Shown: one piece after another, positions 1 to 8,527 of the stretch
Numbering within the stretch: the first letter of the stretch is position 1
How the letters are laid out: every line of letters starts with the position of its first letter
Origin: Mycobacterium sp. DL99
GTDB lineage: Bacteria > Actinomycetota > Actinomycetes > Mycobacteriales > Mycobacteriaceae
Direction of reading: 5' to 3'
Assembly (NCBI RefSeq): GCF_004762045.1
Contig: NZ_SJOM01000007.1
Span: forward strand, 4,093,451-4,157,450
DNA length: 64,000 nt
The notes under the pieces: generated by a model
Database searches by the model: none
Told to the model about the DNA's origin: nothing
The model's input: only the letters and a program-made list of their open reading frames with translations
Made by a program: the position numbers and the translations under genes

Positions 1-33
1 CCCGAGAGGTTTCCTACGTCGAACGGATTGACC

Positions 34-189
34 ATGATCGTGCTCGGCATCATTCTTCTGTTGATCGGCTACTTCGCCGGCATCTCGATCCTGTACACGA
101 TCGGCGGCATCCTCCTGGTGATCGGGATCATCCTGTGGATCCTCGGAGCCGTCGGACGTCCGGTCGGCGGGCGAAAGGTCTGGTTCTAG
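34..189 (+). CDS. small hydrophobic membrane protein (DUF6131-like)
   Basis: A 51-residue protein starting MIVLGIILLLIG and made almost entirely of two hydrophobic stretches (about residues 2-20 and 22-42) separated by a short turn, ending in a basic GRPVGGRK tail. This composition matches the very small DUF6131-type hydrophobic proteins common in mycobacteria. It has no catalytic motif and its role is unknown. It has no close partner: the next gene is convergent and ends about 130 bases downstream. The start is the only ATG giving the full hydrophobic N-terminus. The family assignment is from recalled similarity. Confidence 0.7.
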   Translation: MIVLGIILLLIGYFAGISILYTIGGILLVIGIILWILGAVGRPVGGRKVWF

Positions 190-315
190 TACGCCCTGCC
201 CAGAACTGTGCCGCGATTCCCCGCCGACGGTCATATGGGCCGTACATATTGATACACAACTGATTTCAGCAGATCGGGCCAACTCAGCACGCGAATGACG
301 CACCCCGGCAGGGAA

Positions 316-1023
316 TCACGAAACAATAGGCGGTGCATCGATCCGCGCGGAGATCTGTTTGACGATCTTGACAGCCGAATCGGCCGGGTTGGCGCTGCAG
401 GTGTTGACGTCGACCACGATGTTGTTGTTCGCGGTCAACGCCCGACCGCAAGCCCACCCGCCTGCCTTGGCGTTGGACTGGGTTGTCACCGTGCTCAACA
501 CGCCACCTTCGGTGGACATGGGTCCCACGTCCCACAGAGTGCCGGTCTGGGTGTGGGTGTAGCGCTTGCACGCCGGCCACTGTTGTACCGAGGAGTCATA
601 GAACGCCTTGGCCTGATCAGCGTCCGCGAATCGAACCACCGCCTGCTTGGCGTAGTGAGTGAGGACGTCCGGCTCCCCCAACGTCACCTCTTGCTCGTCG
701 GTGAAGCCACTGTCGGCATACACGGGCGCCTGTGCGGCACCGTCGACCGCGAGGCACTCGCGGGGTGCCATCGTCCGGCTGTCGTCAGACATTTGCGAGT
801 CGGTACCCGTGACGGCCATTCCCCCTGCGGCCAATACCGCGTTGATCTGTTCTGCCGAAAGCAACAATCGGGGCAGCGTTTTCTGCCTCAGTGGCGTCGG
901 AGGAAACGACGTGATCATCGGCGTGGTCGGCGTATTCTCCGCCGCTTGTTCCGTTGATTGACCGCAGCCCGCGGCAAGGGCGCAAGCAGCGACGATGGTG
1001 ACCGTGGTGATCGCAATGCGCAT
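316..1023 (-). CDS. lipoprotein with PknH-like extracellular sensor domain
   Basis: A 235-residue secreted lipoprotein. The start MRIAITTVTIV is preceded by a GGGGGA ribosome-binding site and gives a signal peptide ending in the lipobox LAAGC (Cys20). The mature part resembles the PknH C-terminal sensor fold: four cysteines (in the contexts RECLA, PACKR, WACGR and NTCSA) that can form the two disulfides of that family, and the typical aromatic WDVGP turn. There is no kinase domain, so it is a free-standing ligand-binding-like lipoprotein at the outer face of the membrane. Earlier in-frame starts exist at 1038 and 1125 but would spoil the signal peptide. Ligand unknown. Related domains recur at 54.8-56.9 kb. 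Confidence 0.8.
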   Translation of the reverse strand: MRIAITTVTIVAACALAAGCGQSTEQAAENTPTTPMITSFPPTPLRQKTLPRLLLSAEQINAVLAAGGMAVTGTDSQMSDDSRTMAPRECLAVDGAAQAPVYADSGFTDEQEVTLGEPDVLTHYAKQAVVRFADADQAKAFYDSSVQQWPACKRYTHTQTGTLWDVGPMSTEGGVLSTVTTQSNAKAGGWACGRALTANNNIVVDVNTCSANPADSAVKIVKQISARIDAPPIVS

Positions 1024-1200
1024 TCGTCGTTCCCCCATTTCTGCGCCGGCACATCTGGTCACGGTGTGTTGACCCGTAATGGATAAATCCAGGGAAACAG
1101 CGAAGGCACACTTCACGCAGAACATTTGTCATAACGGTCGAAGACTTTCCGAAACCGTTACCGAAACACCATCAATCTCGATGTCGGAGAGGCTGTTGAG

Positions 1201-1274
1201 TGGGGCGGGCGGGGCTCGAACCCGCGACCAAGGGATTATGAGTCCCCGGCTCTGACCAACTGAGCTACCGCCCC
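1201..1274 (-). tRNA. tRNA with CAU anticodon (Met elongator, or Ile2)
   Basis: The minus strand folds into a complete 74-nt cloverleaf. The acceptor stem GGGGCGG pairs with CCGCCCC, the D-arm begins GCTCAGTTGG, the anticodon loop is CTCATAA (anticodon CAU), and the T-arm is GCGGG-TTCGAGC-CCCGC with discriminator A. CCA is not encoded. The CAU anticodon fits elongator methionine; a lysidine-modified tRNA-Ile2 has the same gene-level anticodon and cannot be excluded by eye. It is not initiator-like, because the first acceptor pair is an intact G-C. Confidence 0.93.
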
Positions 1275-1368
1275 CGGGCGCATCTGCGCCGCAATATGGT
1301 CGCACACGCTGCAGGCACAGACGCCAATCAGGGGCCACAGGCAGGCCCGGCGCGGATACGCTCACCCC

Positions 1369-1749
1369 ATGATCCGCTTTCTGCTGCGCATAGCGATCTT
1401 CCTGGGCTCATCGGCCATCGGGTTGCTCGTCGCCGCCTGGCTGGTTCCCGGGGTCTCGGTGTCGGCGTGGGGCTTCATCACCGCGGTGGTGATCTTCGCC
1501 GTCGCACAGGCGATCCTGTCGCCGTTCTTCCTCAAGATGGCCAGCCGCTACGCGTCGGCATTCCTGGGTGGCATCGGGTTGGTCTCCACCCTGATCGCGC
1601 TGGTCCTGGCCTCGGCGCTCACCCACGGCCTCAGCATCCGCGGCATCGGCTCCTGGATCGCCGCCACGGTGGTGGTCTGGCTGGTCACCGCCGTGGCCAC
1701 GGTGGTGTTGCCGGCGCTGTTCATCAAGAAGAAGGTCGCCTCGAAGTAA
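1369..1749 (+). CDS. four-helix membrane protein, phage holin family 4-like
   Basis: A 126-residue integral membrane protein with four hydrophobic segments (about residues 4-24, 32-52, 63-84 and 92-117) and a basic C-terminus KKKVASK. Length and topology match the Phage_holin_4_2 group (YvlD-like) of chromosomal membrane proteins. Despite the family name these are usually not phage genes, and no phage genes lie nearby. Function unknown. It ends 17 bases before the start of the lyase gene downstream, so the two could be co-transcribed. Confidence 0.75.
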   Translation: MIRFLLRIAIFLGSSAIGLLVAAWLVPGVSVSAWGFITAVVIFAVAQAILSPFFLKMASRYASAFLGGIGLVSTLIALVLASALTHGLSIRGIGSWIAATVVVWLVTAVATVVLPALFIKKKVASK

Positions 1750-1766
1750 CGCTTGCCGGTGGGATC

Positions 1767-2807
1767 ATGGCGAACGTGCCTTCTCATGCGTTCGCCTCGG
1801 ACAACGCCGCACCCGCACACCCGACGGTGATCGACGCGATCGTCGCGGCCAACGACGGTGCCGTCGCCTCCTACGGGAACGATCCCGTCACCCAGCGCGC
1901 GGCCGGGGCCATCAAGACAGCGTTCGACTCCCCCGACGCCGAGGTGCTGTTCGCGCTCACCGGCACGGCGGCCAACGTCATCGCGCTGGCCTCCGCCGTG
2001 CGGCCGTGGCAGGAGATCCTGTGCAGCGATATCGCGCACTCATTGGTCGACGAGGCCGGCGGCCCCGTCCGCCTCGCCGGTGCCCCGGTGACAAGGCTGC
2101 CTAGCGACAACGGTCTGATCGTCCCGGCCGCGCTCGACACCGCGGTGGCACGCCGCGGGCCGGTGCACCACTCACAGCCGCGCATCGTCACCATCACCCA
2201 GTCCACCGAGAACGGCCGCGTCTGGACGCCGCAAGCCGTCAAGGACTTCATCGACCACGCCCACGATCTCGATCTGCTCGTCCACATCGACGGCTCCCGC
2301 CTCGGCAATGCGATTGCCGCGCTGGATGTCTCTCCCCCGGCCGCCATCGCCGATGCGGACATCGTCACGGTCGGCGGCACCAAGAACGGCATGTTGATGG
2401 GCGACGCGATCCTGGTGCGCCGCCCCGAGTTGTTCGATGGAATTCACTTCGTGCAGAAGCAGATCGGTCAGCTTGCCAGCAAGCAACGTTTCATCGCGGC
2501 TCAGTTCGAGGCGATCATGCGCGACGAGTTGTGGCTGCGGACGGCCGGCCACGCCAACCGGATGGCCACCCGGCTCAGCGCGGGCTTCCAGACACTCGGC
2601 CTGACGTTGACCGCCCCCACGGAAGCCAACGAGATATTCGTCGACCTCGATTCCACTGCCTACGACGCGGTCTCGGCCGGCTATGCCGTCCACCGCCCCG
2701 ACCCGTTGCTGCCCACGGTGCGGTTCGTCTGTTCGTGGGCGACCACCGAAGCCGAAGTCGACGGCGTTCTGGAATTGCTCGCGCCGTTTGCGACGGGAGT
2801 GCTGTGA
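1767..2807 (+). CDS. PLP-dependent beta-eliminating lyase, low-specificity threonine aldolase type
   Basis: A 346-residue fold-type I PLP enzyme. The start MANVPSHAFASDNAAPAHP shows the SDN..APAHP signature of this family. HIDGSRLGNA carries the PLP-contacting Asp, and VTVGGTKNGML holds the Schiff-base lysine. Enzymes of this type cleave L-threonine or L-allo-threonine to glycine and acetaldehyde in the cytoplasm. Length is normal for the family. The frame stays open upstream, but the ATG at 1767 gives the natural N-terminus. The exact substrate is inferred from family only. Confidence 0.85.
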   Translation: MANVPSHAFASDNAAPAHPTVIDAIVAANDGAVASYGNDPVTQRAAGAIKTAFDSPDAEVLFALTGTAANVIALASAVRPWQEILCSDIAHSLVDEAGGPVRLAGAPVTRLPSDNGLIVPAALDTAVARRGPVHHSQPRIVTITQSTENGRVWTPQAVKDFIDHAHDLDLLVHIDGSRLGNAIAALDVSPPAAIADADIVTVGGTKNGMLMGDAILVRRPELFDGIHFVQKQIGQLASKQRFIAAQFEAIMRDELWLRTAGHANRMATRLSAGFQTLGLTLTAPTEANEIFVDLDSTAYDAVSAGYAVHRPDPLLPTVRFVCSWATTEAEVDGVLELLAPFATGVL

Positions 2808-2876
2808 TTTCGGCGAGCGCACAACCGTGAGGTCGAAAACGGCGTAACCCAGCGCACCAAGCGAGACGATGAAGCG

Positions 2877-4076
2877 ATGAAGGCGTCGCGCCTGATCGTG
2901 GCAACGGCATTGGCCATCGTGGGCTGTTCAGCGCCCGCCCCACCTGCCCTCAAATCCATCGACGGCGACCGCTTTCAGACGATCGTGGAGAACGCCGCCA
3001 CCACGCTGCGCGTGCCGGGGGCATTGGTGTTGCTGCAGACCCCGCAGGGCACCTTCATCGCCCAGGCCGGAACCACCGAACTGGGGACAAGCTCACCGCC
3101 GCAATCCGATACCCGCTTCCGGGTCGCGTCCAACACCAAGACCATGACGGCCGCTCTGATCCTGCTGCTGGCCCAGGACGGCAAGGTCACGCTGAACGAT
3201 CCGATCTCGGAGTATGTGCCCCACGTCCCCAACGGCAGCGCCATCACCCTGGCCGATCTGCTGACGATGCGCAGCGGGCTGTACTGCTACACGTTCGACC
3301 CCGAACTCTCCGCCCAGCTCGACGCCGACCCGGCCAAGGCCTGGACCCCGGCACAGGTGCTGGCCATCGCGTTCTCCCATCCACCGAATGCGCCACCCGG
3401 CACCACGTATGAATACTGCAACACCAACTACGCGCTGCTGGGCCTGGTCGCGGAGAAGGCCGGTGGCTCGCCACTGGCCGAGCAGTTCACCCGTCGCTTG
3501 TTCAGTCCGCTCGGCATGCACGACACCACGTTGCCCGCGGCAAACGACACGTCCTTGCCGCAGCCCTACTCGCAGGGGTACATGTACGGAAAGACGTTGT
3601 ACGCGTTGGTCGATGAGCCCTATCCAGCGGATCTGGTGGCAGCCGCGCGAGCCGGCACGCTGCAGCCGATCGACTACACCCATCAGAACCCGTCGTATGC
3701 CACCGCAGCCGGCGGTGCCATCTCCACCGCCGACGACCTGGCGATCTGGATCCGGGCGCTCGTCACCGGCGCTGTGTTCGACGACCAGTTCACCCAGCGA
3801 TGGCGCGAGAGCCTGCGCCCCGAGGATCCGGACCACCCCGACGGCCAGCAGTACGGCTACGGCATCAGCTTTCAGCGATTCGGCCCGCACGCGGCGATGT
3901 ACTACCACGGCGGCGAGATGCCGGGGTTCAACTCGTTCATCGGTGTGGATCCGGATAACGATGTGACGCTGGTGATCTGGACGAACCTGACACTGTCGCC
4001 GGAAGGCAAGACGACAGCCAATGCGCTGCTGCCCACGGTGCTCGACCAGGTTTACACCGGTTTGAACCTGGGCTAG
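2877..4076 (+). CDS. serine hydrolase lipoprotein, class C beta-lactamase / D,D-peptidase family
   Basis: A 399-residue secreted protein. The signal peptide ends in the lipobox AIVGC (Cys17). The catalytic motifs of the beta-lactamase/transpeptidase-like fold are present: SNTK (Ser85, Lys88), YCN (Tyr180, Asn182) and a C-terminal YHGGEMPG (His-Gly-Gly) in place of KTG. Such proteins act as D-alanyl-D-alanine carboxypeptidases or esterases at the cell envelope; substrates cannot be read from sequence. It is followed by a strong hairpin and a convergent gene, so it is probably monocistronic. Confidence 0.85.
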   Translation: MKASRLIVATALAIVGCSAPAPPALKSIDGDRFQTIVENAATTLRVPGALVLLQTPQGTFIAQAGTTELGTSSPPQSDTRFRVASNTKTMTAALILLLAQDGKVTLNDPISEYVPHVPNGSAITLADLLTMRSGLYCYTFDPELSAQLDADPAKAWTPAQVLAIAFSHPPNAPPGTTYEYCNTNYALLGLVAEKAGGSPLAEQFTRRLFSPLGMHDTTLPAANDTSLPQPYSQGYMYGKTLYALVDEPYPADLVAAARAGTLQPIDYTHQNPSYATAAGGAISTADDLAIWIRALVTGAVFDDQFTQRWRESLRPEDPDHPDGQQYGYGISFQRFGPHAAMYYHGGEMPGFNSFIGVDPDNDVTLVIWTNLTLSPEGKTTANALLPTVLDQVYTGLNLG

Positions 4077-4115
4077 CGGCCCGCGCCAGTGCAGTACGCC
4101 GATGCGGTTCACGCT

Positions 4116-4163
4116 CGTAACGTGGTGGCGAAAATTCGCGAGAATTTCCGCCACCACGTTACG
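4116..4163. terminator. long hairpin between convergent genes
   Basis: Two 22-nt arms (4116-4137 and 4142-4163) are complementary at 21 of 22 positions around a 4-nt loop. It lies 39 bases past the stop of the serine hydrolase and 36 bases past the stop of the convergent AhpD-like gene, so it can terminate both. There is no T-tract, which fits the tract-less terminators proposed for mycobacteria. Confidence 0.75.
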
Positions 4164-4199
4164 TACGCGGAACCGTTGGGCCGCAACCCCAAACCGCGG

Positions 4200-5069
4200 C
4201 TAGCTGTAGATCGGCTGTCCGTCGGCGCCCAGCCGGTATTCCTCGGTGCCCTCGTCGATGCGCGCGGCATCCGCGCCCAATGCGACAGCAACCTTGTTGC
4301 ACGCGTTGCGCATCACGTCGAGGGTCAACTCGATCGCCTCGGCCGGTGAAAAGTGTTGACGTAGTTCGTTACCAGACACCTGGGACGGGGTCCAGATGAG
4401 CGCGTCGACGTAGCGCAGCGCGGCTTTGTGTCGATCGGACAGGTCCGAGTTCTCGAAGTCGTCGATACCGTCGTAGTCGGACTCGGTGGCCCCGGCCTCC
4501 AGCGCCGCGGACTCCCGTAGCGACTTGCACAGCCGGCAGTTGTGCTGGCGGGCCCCGCGCAGCCGCACGATCTCGGAGGTCACCGGGTCCAGTTCGCGCA
4601 TCCGGCCGACAGCGGGAACGAAGGTGTCCAGCACATAGTCCGCCGGATTGGTGTCGTGGTCCCAGTCGACGGGGCCGGCAGGCCAGTCCACGCCCAGGGC
4701 GGTCAGCCCGGCGCGCATCCGCGGCACGAAGTCCGCCACATAGATCAGCGTCGTCACCGTGAACACGTCACGTCCGAGAAGATCGGAGAACGCAGTCCGT
4801 TGCGCGTTGTTGATGCCGGTGACGTCGGTGCTGAACTGCTCGGCGAACTCGGTCACCATCGGGTCGACGGCACCGCCGCGGGTCTCGGCCGGCAGCGGCG
4901 GCAACCCCAGCGTCGAGGCACACACCTCACGCACCGCGGCATTGATAGCGCCCAGCCTCGGCGGCGATACCGCGACCAGACCCGTCAACTCAGTGAGCAC
5001 ATTGGCAGACACACCGGCAGTATCCATCAACACCGGCCACCCCGCGAGAAATCCGGCCGGGTCGTTCAC
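4200..5069 (-). CDS. carboxymuconolactone decarboxylase family (AhpD-like) protein
   Basis: A 289-residue cytoplasmic protein whose C-terminal half holds the AhpD-type redox motif HNCRLCK (CxxC preceded by His) inside a helical CMD domain, followed by a second helical segment. Family members act as thiol peroxidase partners or as decarboxylase-like enzymes; with CxxC and His present, a redox role is more likely. The chosen GTG start (VNDPAGFLAGWP) lies just inside the operator-containing divergent region; an ATG 45 bases downstream is an alternative. It is divergent from the SDR-LLM gene pair and probably shares its regulation through the operator at 5077-5105. Confidence 0.75.
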   Translation of the reverse strand: MNDPAGFLAGWPVLMDTAGVSANVLTELTGLVAVSPPRLGAINAAVREVCASTLGLPPLPAETRGGAVDPMVTEFAEQFSTDVTGINNAQRTAFSDLLGRDVFTVTTLIYVADFVPRMRAGLTALGVDWPAGPVDWDHDTNPADYVLDTFVPAVGRMRELDPVTSEIVRLRGARQHNCRLCKSLRESAALEAGATESDYDGIDDFENSDLSDRHKAALRYVDALIWTPSQVSGNELRQHFSPAEAIELTLDVMRNACNKVAVALGADAARIDEGTEEYRLGADGQPIYS

Positions 5070-5076
5070 CGCGGAC

Positions 5077-5105
5077 CTAGAAGCTGTCCTTCTAGCTGCT
5101 AGAAG
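5077..5105. promoter_or_regulatory. three CTAGAAG half-sites, putative repressor operator
   Basis: CTAGAAG (5077-5083), CTTCTAG (5089-5095) and CTAGAAG (5099-5105) form two overlapping inverted repeats, with spacers of 5 and 3 nt that share the middle half-site. The site lies 8 bases upstream of the GTG of the AhpD-like gene, in the region divergent to the SDR gene. This geometry suits TetR- or MarR-type dimers. The regulator is not encoded next to it. Confidence 0.6.
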
Positions 5106-5189
5106 CAACCGCTCTGAGCAGCCGGAGTGCACGCCCCGCCGATCGCGTTGACCGAAGTGAAAGCAACCGACCGGGAAGGACGTCGAAAC

Positions 5190-5936
5190 ATGACCACAGA
5201 ACTGTCCGGGGTTCACGCCCTAGTCACCGGCGCAACCAGCGGAATCGGCCGGGCCACCGCGATCGCCCTGGCCGAACGTGGCGCGGCGGTGGCCGTCTCA
5301 GGACGCAACGCCGAGCGTGGCGAGCAGGTGGTCCGGGAGATCGAAGCCGCCGGCGGTCGAGCAGTGTTCATCGCGAACGATCTGCACGACGCAGAGTCGG
5401 CCCGAGCCCTGGCCACCGAGGCGACCGCCCGGCTCGGCCAGGTCGATGTCCTGGTCAACAACGCCGGGGTGTACCCCTTCGGCCCGACGGAGTCGATGAC
5501 GGAGAAAGACTTCGACTCCGTCTTCGACCTCAATGTCCGCGCCCCATACTTCCTGGTCTCCGAGCTCGCCCCACGGATGGCCGAACGAGGCAAGGGCGCG
5601 ATCGTCAACCTCAGCACGATCGTTGCCGAGTACGGAAACGCCGGGACCAGCCTCTACGGGGCGAGCAAGGCCGCCGTCGAGTCTCTGACCAAGACCTGGG
5701 CGGCCGAGTACGGGCCGCGGGGCGTCCGCGTCAACGCGGTCCGCCCCGGTCCGGTGTACACCGAGGGCACCGCCGCGATGGGTGAGGGTCTTGACGAGTT
5801 GGTCGGCCCGGCACCCGCGGGTCGGCCGGGGCAACCCGACGAGATCGCCAATGCCATCGCCTTCCTGGTCAGCGACCAGTCCAGCTATGTCCACGGTGTC
5901 ACTCTCTCGGTCGATGGCGGCCGCACCGCCGTCTGA
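5190..5936 (+). CDS. short-chain dehydrogenase/reductase (classical SDR)
   Basis: A 248-residue classical SDR. It has the cofactor motif TGATSGIG near the N-terminus, the NNAG motif, the catalytic Ser of NLST and the YGASK motif (Tyr and Lys of the catalytic tetrad), ending in the usual SVDGGRTAV. It would catalyse NAD(P)(H)-linked oxidation or reduction of an alcohol/ketone. The ATG at 5190 is set by GGGAAGGA 9 bases upstream. It is followed after 64 bases by the LLM-class oxidoreductase, suggesting a two-gene unit opposite the AhpD-like gene. Confidence 0.88.
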   Translation: MTTELSGVHALVTGATSGIGRATAIALAERGAAVAVSGRNAERGEQVVREIEAAGGRAVFIANDLHDAESARALATEATARLGQVDVLVNNAGVYPFGPTESMTEKDFDSVFDLNVRAPYFLVSELAPRMAERGKGAIVNLSTIVAEYGNAGTSLYGASKAAVESLTKTWAAEYGPRGVRVNAVRPGPVYTEGTAAMGEGLDELVGPAPAGRPGQPDEIANAIAFLVSDQSSYVHGVTLSVDGGRTAV

Positions 5937-6000
5937 ACCGTTCACGGCCTGGGGCAGAACCACTTTGGCAAGACCACTTACGAAGCGAAGGCAGGACGAA

Positions 6001-6831
6001 ATGTCTGATTCCACTACCGACAACCCCATCCGCATTGGCGTCCAGCTCTGGCAGGGCGGCACTCCCGACTACCGGACCTGGCGCGACGCGGTCATCACGG
6101 CCGAGCAGCTCGGCGCGGACGCAATCTTCGGCTACGACCATTTCCACAAGCCCGCGAGTGTCCTCACCTCCGACGGGCTGCCCGAACTGCTCCCGGAACA
6201 GCCCGACGTCAACAACTTCGAAGGCTGGACGGCGCTCGCCTCGTGGGGTGAGATCACCTCCCGCGCCGAGATCGGCCTGCTCGTCACGGGTGCGGGTTAC
6301 CGCAACCCCGACCTGCTCGCCGACATGGCCCGAACGGTCGACCACATCAGCAATGGCCGGCTGATCCTCGGGCTCGGTTCCGGATGGTACGAAAAGGATT
6401 ACACCGTATACGGATACGAGTACGGAACGGTCAAATCTCGCATGGACCTGTTCGAGAACAGCCTGGAGCGCATCACGCAGCGGCTGGCCAAGCTGATCCC
6501 GGCCCCCACTCGTGACATCCCTATCCTCATCGGCGGGATGGGCGTGCGTCGCACCCTGCCTCGGGTGGCGCGTTACGCCGACATCTGGCACACCTTCGCC
6601 AGTCCCGAGGAATACCAACGCAAGAACGCACTCCTCAAGGATCTGGCCCAGACCGCGGGGCGCGACGAATCCGTCATCGAACGTGCCGTGCACTGGACCG
6701 GCCGCGGCGACGCCGACACCTTCGCCGATATGGGCGTCACGTTGTTCACCACCGAAATCCATCCCGATGCCGACGGATTCGACTTCGGTGAGCTCAAGGA
6801 CATGCTGGCCTGGCGCGACGCGCAGCGCTAG
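6001..6831 (+). CDS. LLM-class F420-dependent oxidoreductase
   Basis: A 276-residue luciferase-like TIM-barrel protein. It begins with IRIGVQLWQGG (first barrel strand), contains FGYDHFH, the GLLVTGAGYRNPDLLADMA segment split by a helix, and the LILGLGSGWYEKDY signature of F420-using LLM oxidoreductases. It is likely to reduce or oxidise a small substrate with F420 in the cytoplasm; substrate unknown. The start follows AAGGCAGGACG. Its stop codon overlaps the stop of the convergent flavoprotein: both TAG codons share the palindrome CTAG at 6828-6831. Confidence 0.82.
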   Translation: MSDSTTDNPIRIGVQLWQGGTPDYRTWRDAVITAEQLGADAIFGYDHFHKPASVLTSDGLPELLPEQPDVNNFEGWTALASWGEITSRAEIGLLVTGAGYRNPDLLADMARTVDHISNGRLILGLGSGWYEKDYTVYGYEYGTVKSRMDLFENSLERITQRLAKLIPAPTRDIPILIGGMGVRRTLPRVARYADIWHTFASPEEYQRKNALLKDLAQTAGRDESVIERAVHWTGRGDADTFADMGVTLFTTEIHPDADGFDFGELKDMLAWRDAQR

Positions 6832-8306
6832 CTGGTCAGGCTGCGATATTCCTCCAGCAGCTTCAGCCACACCTCACTGATGGTCGGAAAGCACGGGACG
6901 GCGTGCCAGAGCCGATCGACGGGCACCTGCCCGGCCACCGCGACCGTCGCCGAGTACAACAACTCGGCGACCCCCGGTCCGACGAACGTGACGCCCAGCA
7001 CCGCACCCGTGTCCGTCTCGACCACCATCCGCGCCCGTCCCGTGTACCCGTCGGCGAAGAAGTTCGCACCGGGTACCGCGGCGCCCATATCGATGTCGAC
7101 CACGACGACCGAGCGCCCGTCGTTCTCGGCCTGCGCGGCGGTGATCCCGACCGAGCCGGCCTCCGGATCGGTAAAGAACACCTGCGGGACGGCGTGCAGA
7201 TCGGCTGTGGTGGCGTGTTTCTCCCACGCCCCATCCGCAACCGGGGTTCCGGAGGCACGTGCCGCGATGGCGCCGGCGGCCATGCGGGCCTGGTACTTGC
7301 CCTGGTGAGTCAGCAATGCCCGGTGGTTCACGTCGCCGAGCGCGTACAACCATCCGTCGGAGACCCCCGACACCAGACAGGTGGCATCGACGTCCAACCA
7401 GTCGCCCGGGGTCAGGCCCACCGTCTCCAAGCCGATCTCGCCGGTGTTGGGGGTCCGGCCGGTCGCGAAGAGAGTCTCGTCGGCCTCGATGGACTCGGTC
7501 GCCCCGGTTGCCTTGTCCAGGATCTCGATCGTGACGGGACCGTCGCGGTCTGGACGCCGCAACCCGGTGACCGAGACACCGGTCCGCACCGTCACGCCAG
7601 ACTCTGTGAGGCCGTCCCGGACCAGCTCACCGACGAACGGTTCCATTCTCGGGAGCACGACGGGTCCCCGGACCAGCAGCGTCACCGCCGATCCCAGGCT
7701 CTGCCACGCGGTCGCCATCTCCACCCCGACGCCGCCCGCGCCCACCACGACCAGCCGGGCCGGTACGGCCCCGCTGTCGGTGGCCCTGCGGTTGGTCCAG
7801 GGCTGGGCCTCGGCGACACCCGGGATATCGGGAACGGCCGCAACACTGCCCGTACAGATGGCCACGGCGTGACGCGCTGTCAGTGTCACCGGCTCGGCGC
7901 CGTCGGATCTCACCACCACCCGGCGAGGGCCGCTCAACGCGGCGTGACCACGGAACAGATCGGCACCGATTCCCTTGACCCAGCCCGCCTGCCCGCTGTC
8001 GTCCCAGTCGGTGACATAACGGTTGCGGCGGGCGAACACGCCCGCGGCATCCACCTCGCCGACGACAGCCTGCCGGGCGCCGTCCACCCGGCGCGCATCG
8101 GCCACTGCACCGCCCGGGCGCAACATCGCCTTGCTCGGCACACAACCCCAGTACGAGCACTCGCCCCCGACCAGCTCCCGCTCGGTCACCGCAGCACTCA
8201 AGCCCGCGGACCGAACCCGTTGTGCCGCAGTCTGTCCCACCGGACCCGCGCCCAGGATGACCACGTCGTACTCCATCGAGCGTCCGTTCTCCGATTGCAC
8301 CGACAC
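6828..8306 (-). CDS. pyridine nucleotide-disulfide oxidoreductase (dihydrolipoamide dehydrogenase-like)
   Basis: A 492-residue FAD/NAD(P) flavoprotein. The motifs in order are an FAD dinucleotide fold (VVILGAGPVGQ), the redox-active disulfide GGECSYWGCVPSK (CX4C), the NAD(P) fold VVVGAGGVGVEMA, the second FAD motif ALGDVNH, and a C-terminal dimerisation domain. Family members include lipoamide dehydrogenase, mercuric reductase and mycothione reductase. The C-terminal His-x4-Glu pair of classical members is not obvious: the tail reads LWHAVPCFPTISEVW, with His-x3-Cys and PT(I)SE, so a His/Glu pair may be present in altered form. The GTG at 8306 has AAAGAGGTG upstream; an ATG at 8276 is an alternative start. 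Confidence 0.8.
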   Translation of the reverse strand: MSVQSENGRSMEYDVVILGAGPVGQTAAQRVRSAGLSAAVTERELVGGECSYWGCVPSKAMLRPGGAVADARRVDGARQAVVGEVDAAGVFARRNRYVTDWDDSGQAGWVKGIGADLFRGHAALSGPRRVVVRSDGAEPVTLTARHAVAICTGSVAAVPDIPGVAEAQPWTNRRATDSGAVPARLVVVGAGGVGVEMATAWQSLGSAVTLLVRGPVVLPRMEPFVGELVRDGLTESGVTVRTGVSVTGLRRPDRDGPVTIEILDKATGATESIEADETLFATGRTPNTGEIGLETVGLTPGDWLDVDATCLVSGVSDGWLYALGDVNHRALLTHQGKYQARMAAGAIAARASGTPVADGAWEKHATTADLHAVPQVFFTDPEAGSVGITAAQAENDGRSVVVVDIDMGAAVPGANFFADGYTGRARMVVETDTGAVLGVTFVGPGVAELLYSATVAVAGQVPVDRLWHAVPCFPTISEVWLKLLEEYRSLTS

Positions 8307-8429
8307 GGCTACACCTCTTTCCACGGTCGACGAAAGACCGCAGCCGGCCACGACGCACAGTTGCGGCACTCCGATCATTCCGCCGTTTCGGCGCCTACCT
8401 CTACGCCCGCGGGATCCATTCTTTCGATA

Positions 8430-8447
8430 GGCCCGATAAGACGGGCC
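8430..8447. promoter_or_regulatory. inverted repeat in LysR/flavoprotein divergent region
   Basis: GGCCCG-ATAAGA-CGGGCC (8430-8447) is a perfect 6-bp inverted repeat in the 221-bp region between the divergent flavoprotein gene (start 8306) and the LysR gene (start 8528). LysR proteins usually bind such dyads in the divergent promoter. Assignment to this LysR protein is inference. Confidence 0.35.
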
Positions 8448-8527
8448 AATACGCACTGGTCACGGCCCGCGTCGGGCCGGATTTCAAGTACGCCGTGACG
8501 CCGGGCCCGATGTGTTGTGATGGGCGG

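Noticed and set aside
1201..1274. Initiator tRNA-Met
   Set aside because: The first acceptor pair is a normal G-C and the anticodon stem lacks the three G-C pairs of initiators, so elongator Met or Ile2 is more likely.
1369..1749. Possible prophage because of a holin-like gene
   Set aside because: No integrase, capsid, lysin or attachment repeat is nearby. Family 4 holin-like proteins are common chromosomal genes.
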